A stretch of 11,981 nucleotides of DNA from Desulfovibrionales bacterium GWA2_65_9. GTDB lineage: Bacteria > Desulfobacterota > Desulfovibrionia > Desulfovibrionales > Desulfovibrionaceae. The stretch covers positions 20,265 through 32,245 of the forward strand of contig MGTN01000153.1 of the NCBI GenBank assembly GCA_001799475.1, given 5' to 3'. The notes under the pieces are model-generated. The model was given only the letters and a program-made list of their open reading frames with translations. It ran no database searches and was not told the origin of the DNA. Position 1 is the stretch's first letter. Every line of letters begins with the position of its first letter. Of the stretch, positions 1-6,541 are shown piece by piece. Made by a program: the position numbers and the translations under genes.

Positions 1-644
1 ACCCAAGCCTGCTGCCCGACCCGAGCAGCATAGCCGAGCTGCACGAGCCCTACGCCAAGGTGGAGATCCACGTGCCCAACGACTTCGTGGGCAATGTGCT
101 CGGCCTGTGCGAGGAAAAGCGCGGCATCCAGAAGGACATGAAGTACCTGACCGCCTCGCGCGTGGTCATCACCTACGAGATGCCCTTTGCCGAGATCATG
201 TACGACTTCTTCGACAAGCTGAAATCCACCACCAAGGGCTACGCCTCGCTGGACTACGAGATCATCGACTACCGCCAGAGCGACCTGGTGCGCCTGGACA
301 TCCTCATCAACACCGAGCCCGTGGACGCCTTCTCGGTCATCATCCACCGCGACGCCTCCTACCGCTTTGGCCGCAGCCTGGCCGTGAAGCTCAAGAAGAG
401 CATCCCGCGCCAGATGTTCGAGGTCATCATCCAGGCCGCCATCGGCAACAAGATCATCGCCAAGGAGCGCGTGGCGCCCTTCCGCAAGGACGTCATCGCC
501 AAGTGCTACGGCGGCGACATCACCCGCAAGCGCAAGCTTCTGGAAAAGCAGAAGGAAGGCAAGCGCCGCATGCGCCGCATGGGCAACGTGGAAATCCCCC
601 AGGAAGCCTTCCTGGCCGTGCTCAAGGCCGGAGATGACGAGTAG
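1..644 (+). CDS. lepA: Elongation factor 4 (LepA), C-terminal part
   Basis: Partial gene; the 5' end lies outside the window and the frame is open from base 3 onward (Pro-Ser-Leu-Leu-Pro-Asp...). The visible ~213 residues match the C-terminal third of LepA/EF-4, a ribosome-associated GTPase that acts on stalled or mistranslocated elongation complexes. Recognisable parts are the EF-G-domain-V-like stretch around EPYAKVEIHVPNDFVGNVL and the LepA-specific C-terminal domain (SYRFGRSLAVKLKKSIPRQMFEV, then a very basic KRKLLEKQKEGKRRMRRMG segment) ending in the typical PQEAFLAVLKA tail. The GTPase domain is not in view. The stop is TAG at 642-644, inside the first unit of a tandem repeat. lepB follows after 83 bases on the same strand, the classic lepA-lepB arrangement, so the two are probably co-transcribed. 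An internal GTG at 60 is not the start, because the family alignment continues upstream of it. Confidence 0.95.
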   Translation, partial: PSLLPDPSSIAELHEPYAKVEIHVPNDFVGNVLGLCEEKRGIQKDMKYLTASRVVITYEMPFAEIMYDFFDKLKSTTKGYASLDYEIIDYRQSDLVRLDILINTEPVDAFSVIIHRDASYRFGRSLAVKLKKSIPRQMFEVIIQAAIGNKIIAKERVAPFRKDVIAKCYGGDITRKRKLLEKQKEGKRRMRRMGNVEIPQEAFLAVLKAGDDE

Positions 645-688
645 GCCGACGAATAGGCCACGACGAGTAAGCCACGACGAATAACCAC
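636..688 (+). repeat. Degenerate 14-bp tandem repeat over the lepA stop codon
   Basis: Four adjacent units of the form GACGARTARGCCAC occupy 636-647, 648-661, 662-675 and 676-688; the first is 12 and the last 13 bases long. The first unit encodes the last LepA residues (Asp-Glu) and the TAG stop; each later unit again carries a TAG or TAA. The repeat fills most of the lepA-lepB spacer and ends about 30 bases before the lepB Shine-Dalgarno sequence. It looks like a local slippage duplication of the 3' end of lepA. No function is apparent. Confidence 0.8.
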
Positions 689-727
689 GCGGCAGCCCGC
701 TTGGCCGCAAAGACATAAGGAACACGC

Positions 728-1447
728 ATGAACCCCAGATGGCTCAAGACCCTCAAGGAATATGTGGAGGCGCTGCTGGTCGCGGTGGTGCTGGCGCTGA
801 TCATCCGCGCCTTCGTGGTGCAGGCCTTCAAGATCCCCACCGGCTCCATGCTGGAGACCTTGCAGATCGGCGACCAGCTGCTCGTCAGCAAGTTCCACTA
901 CGGCCTCAAGCTGCCCTTTTCCGACAAGATCCTGGTCCCGGTCTACGAGCCGGCCCGCGGCGACATCGTGGTCTTCGAGTACCCCTACGATGAAAAGCTC
1001 GACGCCTCGCGCCCGAACCTGAAGGACGTGGACTTCGTCAAGCGCATCGTGGGCGTCCCCGGCGACACCGTCGAGATCCGCGCCAAGGAGGTCTTCGTCA
1101 ACGGCAAGCCCGTGACCGGCCCGTACGTCCAGCACACCCGCGAGGACATCGAGCAAAGCCCCCTGCCCGAGGGCCATGTGGAGGTCAGCGTGGACCCCAA
1201 GGCCTACTTCGACCATTGCGAGGACGTGAGCACCGAATGCCGCTCCAAGCGCGACTGGATGCCCAAGATGACCGTGCCCGCAGGCAAGTACTTCTGCATG
1301 GGCGACAACCGCGACGAGTCCTTTGACTCGCGCTTCTGGGGCTTTGTGGACCGCGCCAGCATCAAGGGCAAGGCCATGATCATCTACTGGTCCTGGACCG
1401 GCCCGACCAACGTCCGCTGGGGGCGCATCGGCCGCATGATCCATTAG
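728..1447 (+). CDS. lepB: Signal peptidase I
   Basis: Encodes a 239-residue type I signal peptidase, the membrane-bound serine protease that removes signal peptides from exported proteins at the outer face of the cytoplasmic membrane. A hydrophobic segment at about residues 14-31 is the membrane anchor. It is followed by the catalytic-serine box (KIPTGSM, Ser40), the general-base lysine box (DFVKRIVGVPGD, Lys105) and the conserved GDNRDESFDSRFWG box (about 192-205). All hallmark residues are present and the length is typical of single-anchor enzymes. Start ATG 728 is preceded by AAGGA at 717-721. An insert between boxes D and E (about 135-180) contains two Cys (164 and 171) that might form a disulfide in the periplasm. 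It lies downstream of lepA on the same strand, probably in one operon. Confidence 0.95.
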   Translation: MNPRWLKTLKEYVEALLVAVVLALIIRAFVVQAFKIPTGSMLETLQIGDQLLVSKFHYGLKLPFSDKILVPVYEPARGDIVVFEYPYDEKLDASRPNLKDVDFVKRIVGVPGDTVEIRAKEVFVNGKPVTGPYVQHTREDIEQSPLPEGHVEVSVDPKAYFDHCEDVSTECRSKRDWMPKMTVPAGKYFCMGDNRDESFDSRFWGFVDRASIKGKAMIIYWSWTGPTNVRWGRIGRMIH

Positions 1448-1530
1448 GCGCCCAGGCTCGTCGCCGCGCCCCAGGCGGAGCCCAACCCTGCCGACCGTCC
1501 AGGAGGGGGCCGACCTTCTCAGGCCGAAGA

Positions 1531-1565
1531 CCGCGTATTGCGGCCTTCCGGCTGCGTGAAGCCGG
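1531..1565 (+). other. Two small hairpins upstream of the SMR gene
   Basis: The 193-base gap between lepB and the SMR gene has no gene. It contains two short perfect stems: CCGC/GCGG (1531-1534 with 1540-1543, loop GTATT) and CCGGCT/AGCCGG (1548-1553 with 1560-1565, loop GCGTGA), the second followed by GCCTTTCC. They could be a weak lepB terminator or leader structure. The T-tract is too short for a confident terminator. Confidence 0.3.
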
Positions 1566-1640
1566 GCCTTTCCGCCCTCAGCCACCGGCGCTGGGGCAAT
1601 CCCTCCCCAACGCACAGACGGCACGGGCAGGTACTCCACC

Positions 1641-1970
1641 ATGCACTGGCTCTATCTCGCCATCTCCATCGTCGCGGAGGTCGTTGCGACGACAGCGCTC
1701 AAGGCCTGCGAAGGGTTCACGCGCTGGCTTCCATCTTTGCTGGTCGTTGGCGGCTACGCCTTGGCTTTCTACTGCTACTCCCTAAGCCTGCGCACCCTTC
1801 CCCTTGGCGTCGCCTACGCCATCTGGTCCGGGGTCGGAACAGCGCTTGTGCTGCTGGTCGGCTGGGCTTTCTACCAGCAGTCGCTCGACGCCACCGCCCT
1901 CACCGGCATCGCGCTGATCTTCGCCGGGGTGGTGGTTCTGAATCTCTCCCCCAAGGTGATCCTCCACTAA
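1641..1970 (+). CDS. Small multidrug resistance (SMR) family exporter, EmrE-like
   Basis: Encodes a 109-residue four-helix membrane protein of the SMR family, which exchanges protons for cationic drugs or quaternary ammonium compounds and works as a dual-topology dimer. The essential membrane glutamate is in helix 1 (IVAEVVATTALK, Glu13). The EmrE-like stretch EGFTRWLPS follows, then the family hallmark in helix 3, VAYAIWSGVGTALV, and the helix 4 sequence TGIALIFAGVVVLNL. The AIWSGVG signature resembles EmrE/QacE exporters more than the guanidinium exporters (Gdx/SugE), and no guanidine riboswitch was seen upstream; substrate preference remains inference. Start ATG 1641 has only a weak Shine-Dalgarno (CAGG at about 1628-1631). 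A hairpin lies just after the stop, and comM starts 145 bases further on. Confidence 0.9.
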   Translation: MHWLYLAISIVAEVVATTALKACEGFTRWLPSLLVVGGYALAFYCYSLSLRTLPLGVAYAIWSGVGTALVLLVGWAFYQQSLDATALTGIALIFAGVVVLNLSPKVILH

Positions 1971-1983
1971 GCGTCCAGCCCGA

Positions 1984-2012
1984 CCCGTGCCAACGCGCGG
2001 GCCGCTTTCCTT
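1984..2012 (+). terminator. Possible terminator after the SMR gene
   Basis: The arms CCCGTGC (1984-1990) and GCGCGGG (1995-2001) form a 7-bp stem with one G-U pair and a CAAC loop, 13 bases after the SMR stop codon. CCGCTTTCCTTT follows. It could end transcription of the SMR gene before comM, but the T-rich tail is interrupted. Confidence 0.35.
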
Positions 2013-2115
2013 TGCCCCAGGCCGGAGCCAAGCGCCCGCCCCGGCTGAAACCTCTGGGCAAACACAACAACATCGCATACGCTCTATGCGCCACCCCACG
2101 CCAAGGAGCCCGCCC

Positions 2116-3672
2116 GTGATCGCCAAAGTCCGCACCGCCGCCCTGCTCGGCATCGAGGCGCAGCCCGTCTCCCTTGAGGTTGACCTGACCCGCTCCGGCA
2201 TGCCCGCCTTCACCCTCGTGGGCCTGGCCGAGGGCGCCGTGCGCGAGGCCAAGGAGCGCGTGCTCTCGGCCCTCAAGAACGCTGGCTACAAGCTGCCGCC
2301 CGCGCGCATCACCGTGAACCTGGCCCCGGCCGACCTGCGCAAGGAGGGCAGCGCCTACGACCTGCCGCTGGCCCTCTGCCTGCTGGCAGCCTCCGAGTCC
2401 ATTGACCCCGGGCATCTGGCCCCTGAGGGCGATGGCGGGTGGTTTTTGGCCGGGGAGCTCTCGCTGGACGGCGCCGTGAAGCCCGTGCCGGGCATCCTGC
2501 CCCTGGCCATCCTGGCCCGCGCCCAGGGCGCGACCGGGCTCATCGTGCCGAGCGAGAACGCCGCCGAGGCCGCCGTGGTGCAGGGCCTGTGCGTGTACGG
2601 CGTGGACAGCCTGGCCCAGGCCGTGCGCCTCATCACTGGCGAGGACACGCCCAGCCCCACGGTGGTGGACGTGGACGCCATCTGGGCCGGGCAGGCCGGG
2701 TGTGAGGGCGACTTCGCCGAGGTCAAGGGCCAGGACCACGCCAAGCGCGCCATCGAGATCGCGGCGGCTGGCGGGCACAACCTGCTTTTCGTCGGGCCGC
2801 CAGGCAGCGGCAAGACCATGCTCTCCCAGCGCATCCCCACGGTGCTGCCGCCGCTGACCTTTGACGAGGCGCTGGAAGTCACCAAGATCTATTCCGTGGC
2901 CGGGATGCTGGAGCGCGACGCCGCACTCGTGGTGCGCCGCCCGTTCCGCTCGCCGCACCACACCATCAGCGACGCCGGACTCATCGGCGGCGGGGTCAAC
3001 CCCAGGCCCGGCGAGGTTTCGCTCGGCCACCGGGGCGGCCTGTTCCTGGACGAACTGCCGGAGTTCAAGAAGCATGTTTTGGAGGTGCTGCGCCAGCCGC
3101 TCGAAGACGGCCGGGTGACGATATCCCGCGCGGCCCAGTCGCTGACCTACCCCTCGGACTTCATGCTCGTGGCGGCCATGAATCCCTGTCCTTGCGGGTA
3201 CTTAACGGATGATCGGCATGTCTGCTCCTGCCAGCCGCTCAGCATCCTGCGCTACCGCTCGCGCATCTCCGGCCCGCTCATGGACCGCATCGACATGCAG
3301 GTGGAGGTGCCCGCCGTGCCGTACGAGGACTTGAAAGCCCCGCGCGGCACCCGCGACTCGGCCACCATGCGCGCAGGCATCATCAAGGTCCGGGCCACCC
3401 AGACCGCGCGCTACAAGGGCTCCGGCATCCGACTGAACGCCGACCTCCAGGGCGCGCTGCTGGAGCGCTGGTGCAAGGTGGGCGAGGCCGAGCACCAGTT
3501 CCTGGAGCAGGCCGTGCGCCGCCTGGGCCTCTCGGCCCGGGCCTACACCCGCGTGCTGCGCATCGCCCGCACCATCGCCGACATGGAGGACGCGGAGACC
3601 ATCGAGATCCCGCACCTGGCCGAGGCCATCAACTTCCGCACCATGGACCGGGTGAACCAGCCGCAGGGGTAG
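2116..3672 (+). CDS. comM: YifB/ComM-family Mg-chelatase-like AAA+ ATPase
   Basis: Encodes a 518-residue protein of the YifB/ComM family. ComM in naturally competent bacteria is a hexameric helicase that promotes branch migration during integration of incoming DNA; in many other bacteria its role is unclear. An N-terminal ChlI/Lon-protease-like domain (about 1-175, starting IAKVRTAALLGIEAQPVSLE) is followed by the Mg-chelatase-type AAA+ domain, with Walker A GPPGSGKT (227-234) and Walker B GLFLDELPEF (308-317). A Cys cluster follows (NPCPCGYL...CSCQP, about 356-374), then the arginine-rich sensor region (RYRSRISGPLMDRID) and the C-terminal Mg-chelatase domain (about 420-510). The GTG at 2116 is preferred as start because AAGGAG lies at 2103-2108 with 7-base spacing and homologs begin there; the open frame extends to 1987 without a good ribosome site. 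The gene looks intact. Confidence 0.92.
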   Translation: MIAKVRTAALLGIEAQPVSLEVDLTRSGMPAFTLVGLAEGAVREAKERVLSALKNAGYKLPPARITVNLAPADLRKEGSAYDLPLALCLLAASESIDPGHLAPEGDGGWFLAGELSLDGAVKPVPGILPLAILARAQGATGLIVPSENAAEAAVVQGLCVYGVDSLAQAVRLITGEDTPSPTVVDVDAIWAGQAGCEGDFAEVKGQDHAKRAIEIAAAGGHNLLFVGPPGSGKTMLSQRIPTVLPPLTFDEALEVTKIYSVAGMLERDAALVVRRPFRSPHHTISDAGLIGGGVNPRPGEVSLGHRGGLFLDELPEFKKHVLEVLRQPLEDGRVTISRAAQSLTYPSDFMLVAAMNPCPCGYLTDDRHVCSCQPLSILRYRSRISGPLMDRIDMQVEVPAVPYEDLKAPRGTRDSATMRAGIIKVRATQTARYKGSGIRLNADLQGALLERWCKVGEAEHQFLEQAVRRLGLSARAYTRVLRIARTIADMEDAETIEIPHLAEAINFRTMDRVNQPQG

Positions 3673-3680
3673 AGGGAAGC

Positions 3681-4121
3681 ATGGGCCGACCAAGGGTTCG
3701 CATCTTCTGCGACTATGAGGCAGAGGGGATATGGGATTACCCGTGCGGGTGCGACTGGCCGAAAGATTGCTCGCCGGAAATCTGGCATGAAAACACCACC
3801 CACGCCCCAGACCTCCTCATCCTACGCGATTTGGCCCTGTGGAATAGGCGCTACTCCACCTGGTTCGCCGACTGGGAGCGCTCCATACGCGGAGAGGGTG
3901 AGCCGCCCACCGCTTGGTTCGACCCGGACGCCTTCACCGCCGAGGGGCTGCGGCTGGCCAGCCTGCTGAAGATCAACCACCCGGACTGGAAAATTATCTT
4001 CATCGATGAAGTTGCATATCTGAAAAATTACTATGCAGACCTGCCAGAAGACCGCTCCTTCAATTATGAGATCGAACTCGGCCCGGAGGGGAAGTTTCTG
4101 GCCCGCGAATTGCCGGGATAG
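3681..4121 (+). CDS. Hypothetical protein, 146 residues
   Basis: I do not recognise this gene. The ATG at 3681 lies only 8 bases after the comM stop and has GAGGGA just upstream, so it is probably translated from the same mRNA. The product is soluble and acidic, with many Trp, Tyr and Asp residues. Cys is concentrated near the N-terminus (YPCGCDWPKDCSPE). The centre has a pattern of the type DLALWNRRYSTWF...FDPDAFTAEGLRLASLLK, followed by DWKIIFIDE. A "leucine-tryptophan helix, then F-x-x-EG-x-x-LA-x-LK" layout is something I associate with small unassigned proteins, including some immunity-like ones, but that is a loose impression. The 3' part (about 3990-4080) is noticeably more AT-rich than comM, which hints at separate origin. 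No signal peptide or membrane segment is visible. Confidence 0.75.
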   Translation: MGRPRVRIFCDYEAEGIWDYPCGCDWPKDCSPEIWHENTTHAPDLLILRDLALWNRRYSTWFADWERSIRGEGEPPTAWFDPDAFTAEGLRLASLLKINHPDWKIIFIDEVAYLKNYYADLPEDRSFNYEIELGPEGKFLARELPG

Positions 4122-4243
4122 CGCTGGCCGCCTCGGCCCTTGCACCTTGCACCGCCTGAACCGCCCCCTCGCCTGAGCCCAATCCCCACCGCAAAAGGGG
4201 AATTGCCCTGCGTTGCACTTTCTGCTACCCAGAAAACGCACCC

Positions 4244-4272
4244 GGCAGGACAGCCCGGATGGCTGTTCCGCC
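4244..4272 (+). promoter_or_regulatory. Leader hairpin before the cytochrome b gene
   Basis: In the 181-base gap between the hypothetical gene and the cytochrome b gene, GGC(A)GG-ACAGCC pairs with GGCTGT-(T)CC-GCC around a CGGAT loop: 11 base pairs with one single-base bulge on each side. It ends 21 bases before the GGAGGA ribosome site. It could be a leader or attenuator structure, or a terminator-like stem for the upstream gene. No T-tract follows and no promoter could be assigned with confidence nearby. Confidence 0.35.
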
Positions 4273-4302
4273 TGTCACAGCGCGCCTTTGCCTGGAGGAT
4301 CC

Positions 4303-4962
4303 GTGACCCTGCTCCATGTGTATGATTTCGCCGCTGGCCCGCTCTTCGCCTTTTCCTTCAGCGTGTTCGCGCTGGGTTCGGCTTGGCGCGTGCTGCGCTT
4401 CATCCTGCTGGCCAAGGCGGCGGACCCCGCCGCCCTGCGCGGCTTCCGCCCAGCCTGGGCGCTCAAGAGCGTCCTGCACTGGCTCATCCCGGCCAACATC
4501 ACCGCGCGCGCAAACCCGCTCATGACGTTCGCCGGGTTCGCCTTCCACATCGCGCTCATCGCCGTGGCACTAACCTTCTCGGCCCACGTGGTGCTCTGGG
4601 ATCTGGCCTGGAATGTCTCCTGGTGGACCCTGCCCGACCAGGCCGCGGACTGGCTGACCTACCTGTTCCTGGCCGCAGCGGCGTTCCTCATCTGGCGGCG
4701 GCTGGCCCTGCCCCACGTGCGCGCCCTGACCACCCCCTCGGACTGGCTGGTGCTCAGCATCACCGTGGCTCCCATGCTGACCGGGCTCATGGCCTATCGC
4801 CAGTGGGGCGACTACGACCTCATGATCACCCTGCACGTGCTCTCGGGCAACCTGATGCTGCTGGCCGTGCCCTTCACCAAGCTCTCCCACGCCGTGCTCT
4901 TCTTCGTCTCGCGCGCCGTCACCGGCAGCGACTTCGGCAAGCGCAGCGTGGGCGCCTGGTAG
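4303..4962 (+). CDS. NarI-like membrane cytochrome b subunit of a Hmc/Tmc/Dsr-type redox complex
   Basis: Encodes a 219-residue polytopic membrane protein resembling the NarI-like cytochrome b subunits HmcE, TmcC and DsrM of sulfate reducers. These carry electrons between the quinone pool or periplasmic cytochromes and a cytoplasmic HdrD-like iron-sulfur subunit. Five or so hydrophobic segments are visible (about 10-31, 75-98, 117-131, 146-165 and 172-202). Candidate heme-b ligands are membrane histidines His82 and His95 (FHIALIAVALTFSAH) and His178 and His196 (LHVLSG, LSHAVLF). GTG 4303 is chosen because GGAGGA sits at 4294-4299 and relatives begin just before a GPL-type first helix; GTG 4318 is a poorer alternative. 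The iron-sulfur partner follows after 44 bases. The b-then-FeS order resembles hmcE-hmcF more than tmcB-tmcC, but no cytochrome c subunit is in view, so the exact complex cannot be named. Confidence 0.8.
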   Translation: MTLLHVYDFAAGPLFAFSFSVFALGSAWRVLRFILLAKAADPAALRGFRPAWALKSVLHWLIPANITARANPLMTFAGFAFHIALIAVALTFSAHVVLWDLAWNVSWWTLPDQAADWLTYLFLAAAAFLIWRRLALPHVRALTTPSDWLVLSITVAPMLTGLMAYRQWGDYDLMITLHVLSGNLMLLAVPFTKLSHAVLFFVSRAVTGSDFGKRSVGAW

Positions 4963-5006
4963 CCGTCGCCGACATGATCGACGTCATCGCCGCCCAAGGA
5001 GAATGA

Positions 5007-6251
5007 ATGGACATCGCGAAACTGAAACAGACCCTGGCGGGCAAGAGCGGCGCGCGCCTCAAGCTCTGGATGGAGATCTGCGCGCGCTGCGGCCTGTGCG
5101 CCGAGGGTTGCCACTTCTTCCAGTCCGACCCCCGGCCCGAGCACGTGCCCGCCTACCGCCTCAAGCCCCTGGCCGAGCTGCTACGCATGAACGGCGAGGT
5201 GGACGAGGCCGTAGGCGAAGCCTTCATGCAGTCGCTGGTGGACACGGTCTACGGCACCTGCACCATGTGCCAGCGCTGCTCCATGTTCTGCCCGCACGGC
5301 ATCTCCATCGCCTTTCTGGTGCGCGCCACGCGGGCGCTGGCCGTAAGCCAGGGCATGACCCCGCAGGGCCTGGCCTCGGGCCTGGCCAACGCGCTGGAGT
5401 TCGGCAACAACCTGGGCATCAGCGAAGAGGACTACCGCGAGACCGTGGAGTGGCAGCTGGAGGAGCTCCAGGCCGAGATGCCCGACGCTATCGCGCCCAT
5501 GGACAAGAAGGGCGCGGAGGTGCTCGTCACCTTCCACCCGCGCGACATCAAGTTCTACCCGCAGAACCTGTACAACTACCTGAAGCTCTACAACGCCGCC
5601 GGGCTGGACTTCACGCTGACCAGCTCCAAGGGCTGGGACTCGACCAACATCGGGCTCTTTGCCGGGGATGACCCGGCGGCCACGGAACTCTGCGGCCGGG
5701 TGGTCGCGGCGGGCGAGAACCTGGGGGTGCGAACAGTGCTCTCAGCGGAGTGAGGGCATTCCATCCGCGCCCTCAAGTTTGAGGGACCGAACTGGCTGAA
5801 ACGAGACTTCCCCTTCGAGGTGGTGGCCCCCATGAAGATGTGGGCCGACCTGTTCCGGCAGGGCCGGCTCAAGCTCAAAAAGCACTTCCACAAGGAGCCT
5901 GCGACCTTCCAGGATTCCTGCAACTTCATCCGCAACGCCGGGCACTTCGAGGACTCGCGCCTGCTCCTGCGCCACGTGGCGGCGGACTTCCGCGAGATGC
6001 ACCCGCACGGCAACCACACGTACTGCTGCGGCTCCGGCGGCGGGCATGGGCTCATGAGCGAGTACAAACAGAAGCGCTTGGCCACGGCCAAGGCCAAGGC
6101 CGAGTGCATCCGCGCCACCGGGGCCGAGGTGGCCGTGGTCGCCTGCCACAACTGCGAGGATGGCATCCGCGACGGCCTGAAGGCCTTTGATGTGCCCGCG
6201 CAGGTGCACCTGTTCAGCGGCTACCTGGCCGAGGCCGTGGACCTGGACTAG
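5007..6251 (+). CDS. HdrD/DsrK-like iron-sulfur protein (TmcB/HmcF type), probable selenoprotein with Sec at TGA 5751-5753
   Basis: One 415-codon frame interrupted only by an in-frame TGA (5751-5753). Read through as selenocysteine, it encodes 414 residues, close to HmcF/TmcB-type subunits. The N-terminus carries two CxxCxxCxxxC clusters for 2[4Fe-4S] (Cys25/28/31/35 and Cys85/88/91/95). The C-terminal CCG domain has Cys305-x34-Cys340-Cys341-Gly, then x38 and Cys380-x2-Cys383, the five-Cys ligand set for a non-cubane [4Fe-4S] centre. Residue 249, the TGA, sits in an Ala-Glu-U-Gly-His-Ser-Ile-Arg motif where I recall relatives such as DsrK having Glu-Cys-Gly-His. A first CCG-like region (about 170-248) lacks its usual cysteines. 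AAGGAG at 4996-5001 precedes ATG 5007. The protein should be cytoplasmic and docked on the upstream cytochrome b. An annotator treating TGA as stop would report two pieces, 5007-5753 and about 5820-6251. A nonsense mutation or a sequencing error (TGC to TGA) is the alternative. Confidence 0.8.
5751..5785 (+). promoter_or_regulatory. Candidate Sec codon and bacterial SECIS element
   Basis: TGA at 5751-5753 is followed, 16 bases later, by CCCTC (5770-5774), loop AAGTTT (5775-5780) and GAGGG (5781-5785); two further A-T pairs could close the loop. The six-base loop holds an unpaired GU, like the AGGUCU loop of the E. coli fdhF element that SelB recognises, and the loop GU is about 4 bases further from the UGA than in fdhF. 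A competing stem exists: TGAGGGC (5751-5757) can pair with GCCCTCA (5769-5775), which would bury the UGA. The fit to SECIS rules is by eye. Confidence 0.65.
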
Positions 6252-6270
6252 GCCAGGAGAGAAAGCAATA

Positions 6271-6310
6271 GCCTCCGGCGGCCAAGGGGCCTGAGGCCCC
6301 TTGGAACCCC
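6271..6310 (+). repeat. Intergenic hairpin element, copy A
   Basis: Starts with GCCTCCGGCGGCC, continues into a perfect 10-bp stem CCAAGGGGCC/GGCCCCTTGG (6282-6291 with 6295-6304, loop TGA) and ends AACCCC. It begins 19 bases after the stop of the + strand iron-sulfur gene and matches copy B on the other strand, so it may act as a 3'-end or terminator element. No T-tract follows. Confidence 0.6.
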
Positions 6311-6462
6311 ATCGGCCTGGGCCTGGGTGGCAAGGGCGAATGCCTTGGTTGGGCTGGACGCAAACAATGCGTTCGGATTTTTGAGGGGGGACCCTCGATA
6401 GAGGGTTGGTGCGAAGGCAAAGACGAGAAAGTCTTCTGTAATGTTCCACATGACCCACCAAA

Positions 6463-6507
6463 GCCGAAAGGGCTGGATCAGGTTCCGCCTGAAACAGCTC
6501 TTTCGGC
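6463..6507 (+). other. Long imperfect stem-loop
   Basis: GCCGAAAG (6463-6470) pairs with CTTTCGGC (6500-6507), GGCTG (6471-6475) with CAGCT (6495-6499, one G-U pair), and TCAGG (6478-6482) with CCTGA (6488-6492), around a TTCCG loop with a GA/AA internal loop. That gives 18 base pairs in 45 bases. The symmetry allows folding on either strand. It could belong to a dispersed intergenic repeat or an untranslated RNA. Confidence 0.55.
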
Positions 6508-6541
6508 GTACTGGGGAGTCCAGAGGGCATGCATGCCCTTT

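Noticed and set aside
1448..1640. Guanidine riboswitch upstream of the SMR gene
   Set aside because: None of the conserved sequence blocks of the known guanidine riboswitch classes could be found, and the protein looks EmrE-like, not Gdx-like.
1900..3075. Long minus-strand open frame opposite comM
   Set aside because: Low-complexity His/Gly/Ala/Arg-rich translation lying opposite a well-recognised gene.
4195..4225. Sigma-54 promoter before the cytochrome b gene
   Set aside because: A TTGCA-like -12 block is present but no GG lies at the required distance for the -24 block.
5007..5753. Iron-sulfur gene as a shortened gene or pseudogene ending at TGA 5751
   Set aside because: The downstream frame stays open without any shift, keeps the CCG-domain cysteines, and has a SECIS-like stem after a TGA in a presumed Cys position. 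A selenocysteine codon explains this better, though a point mutation is not excluded.
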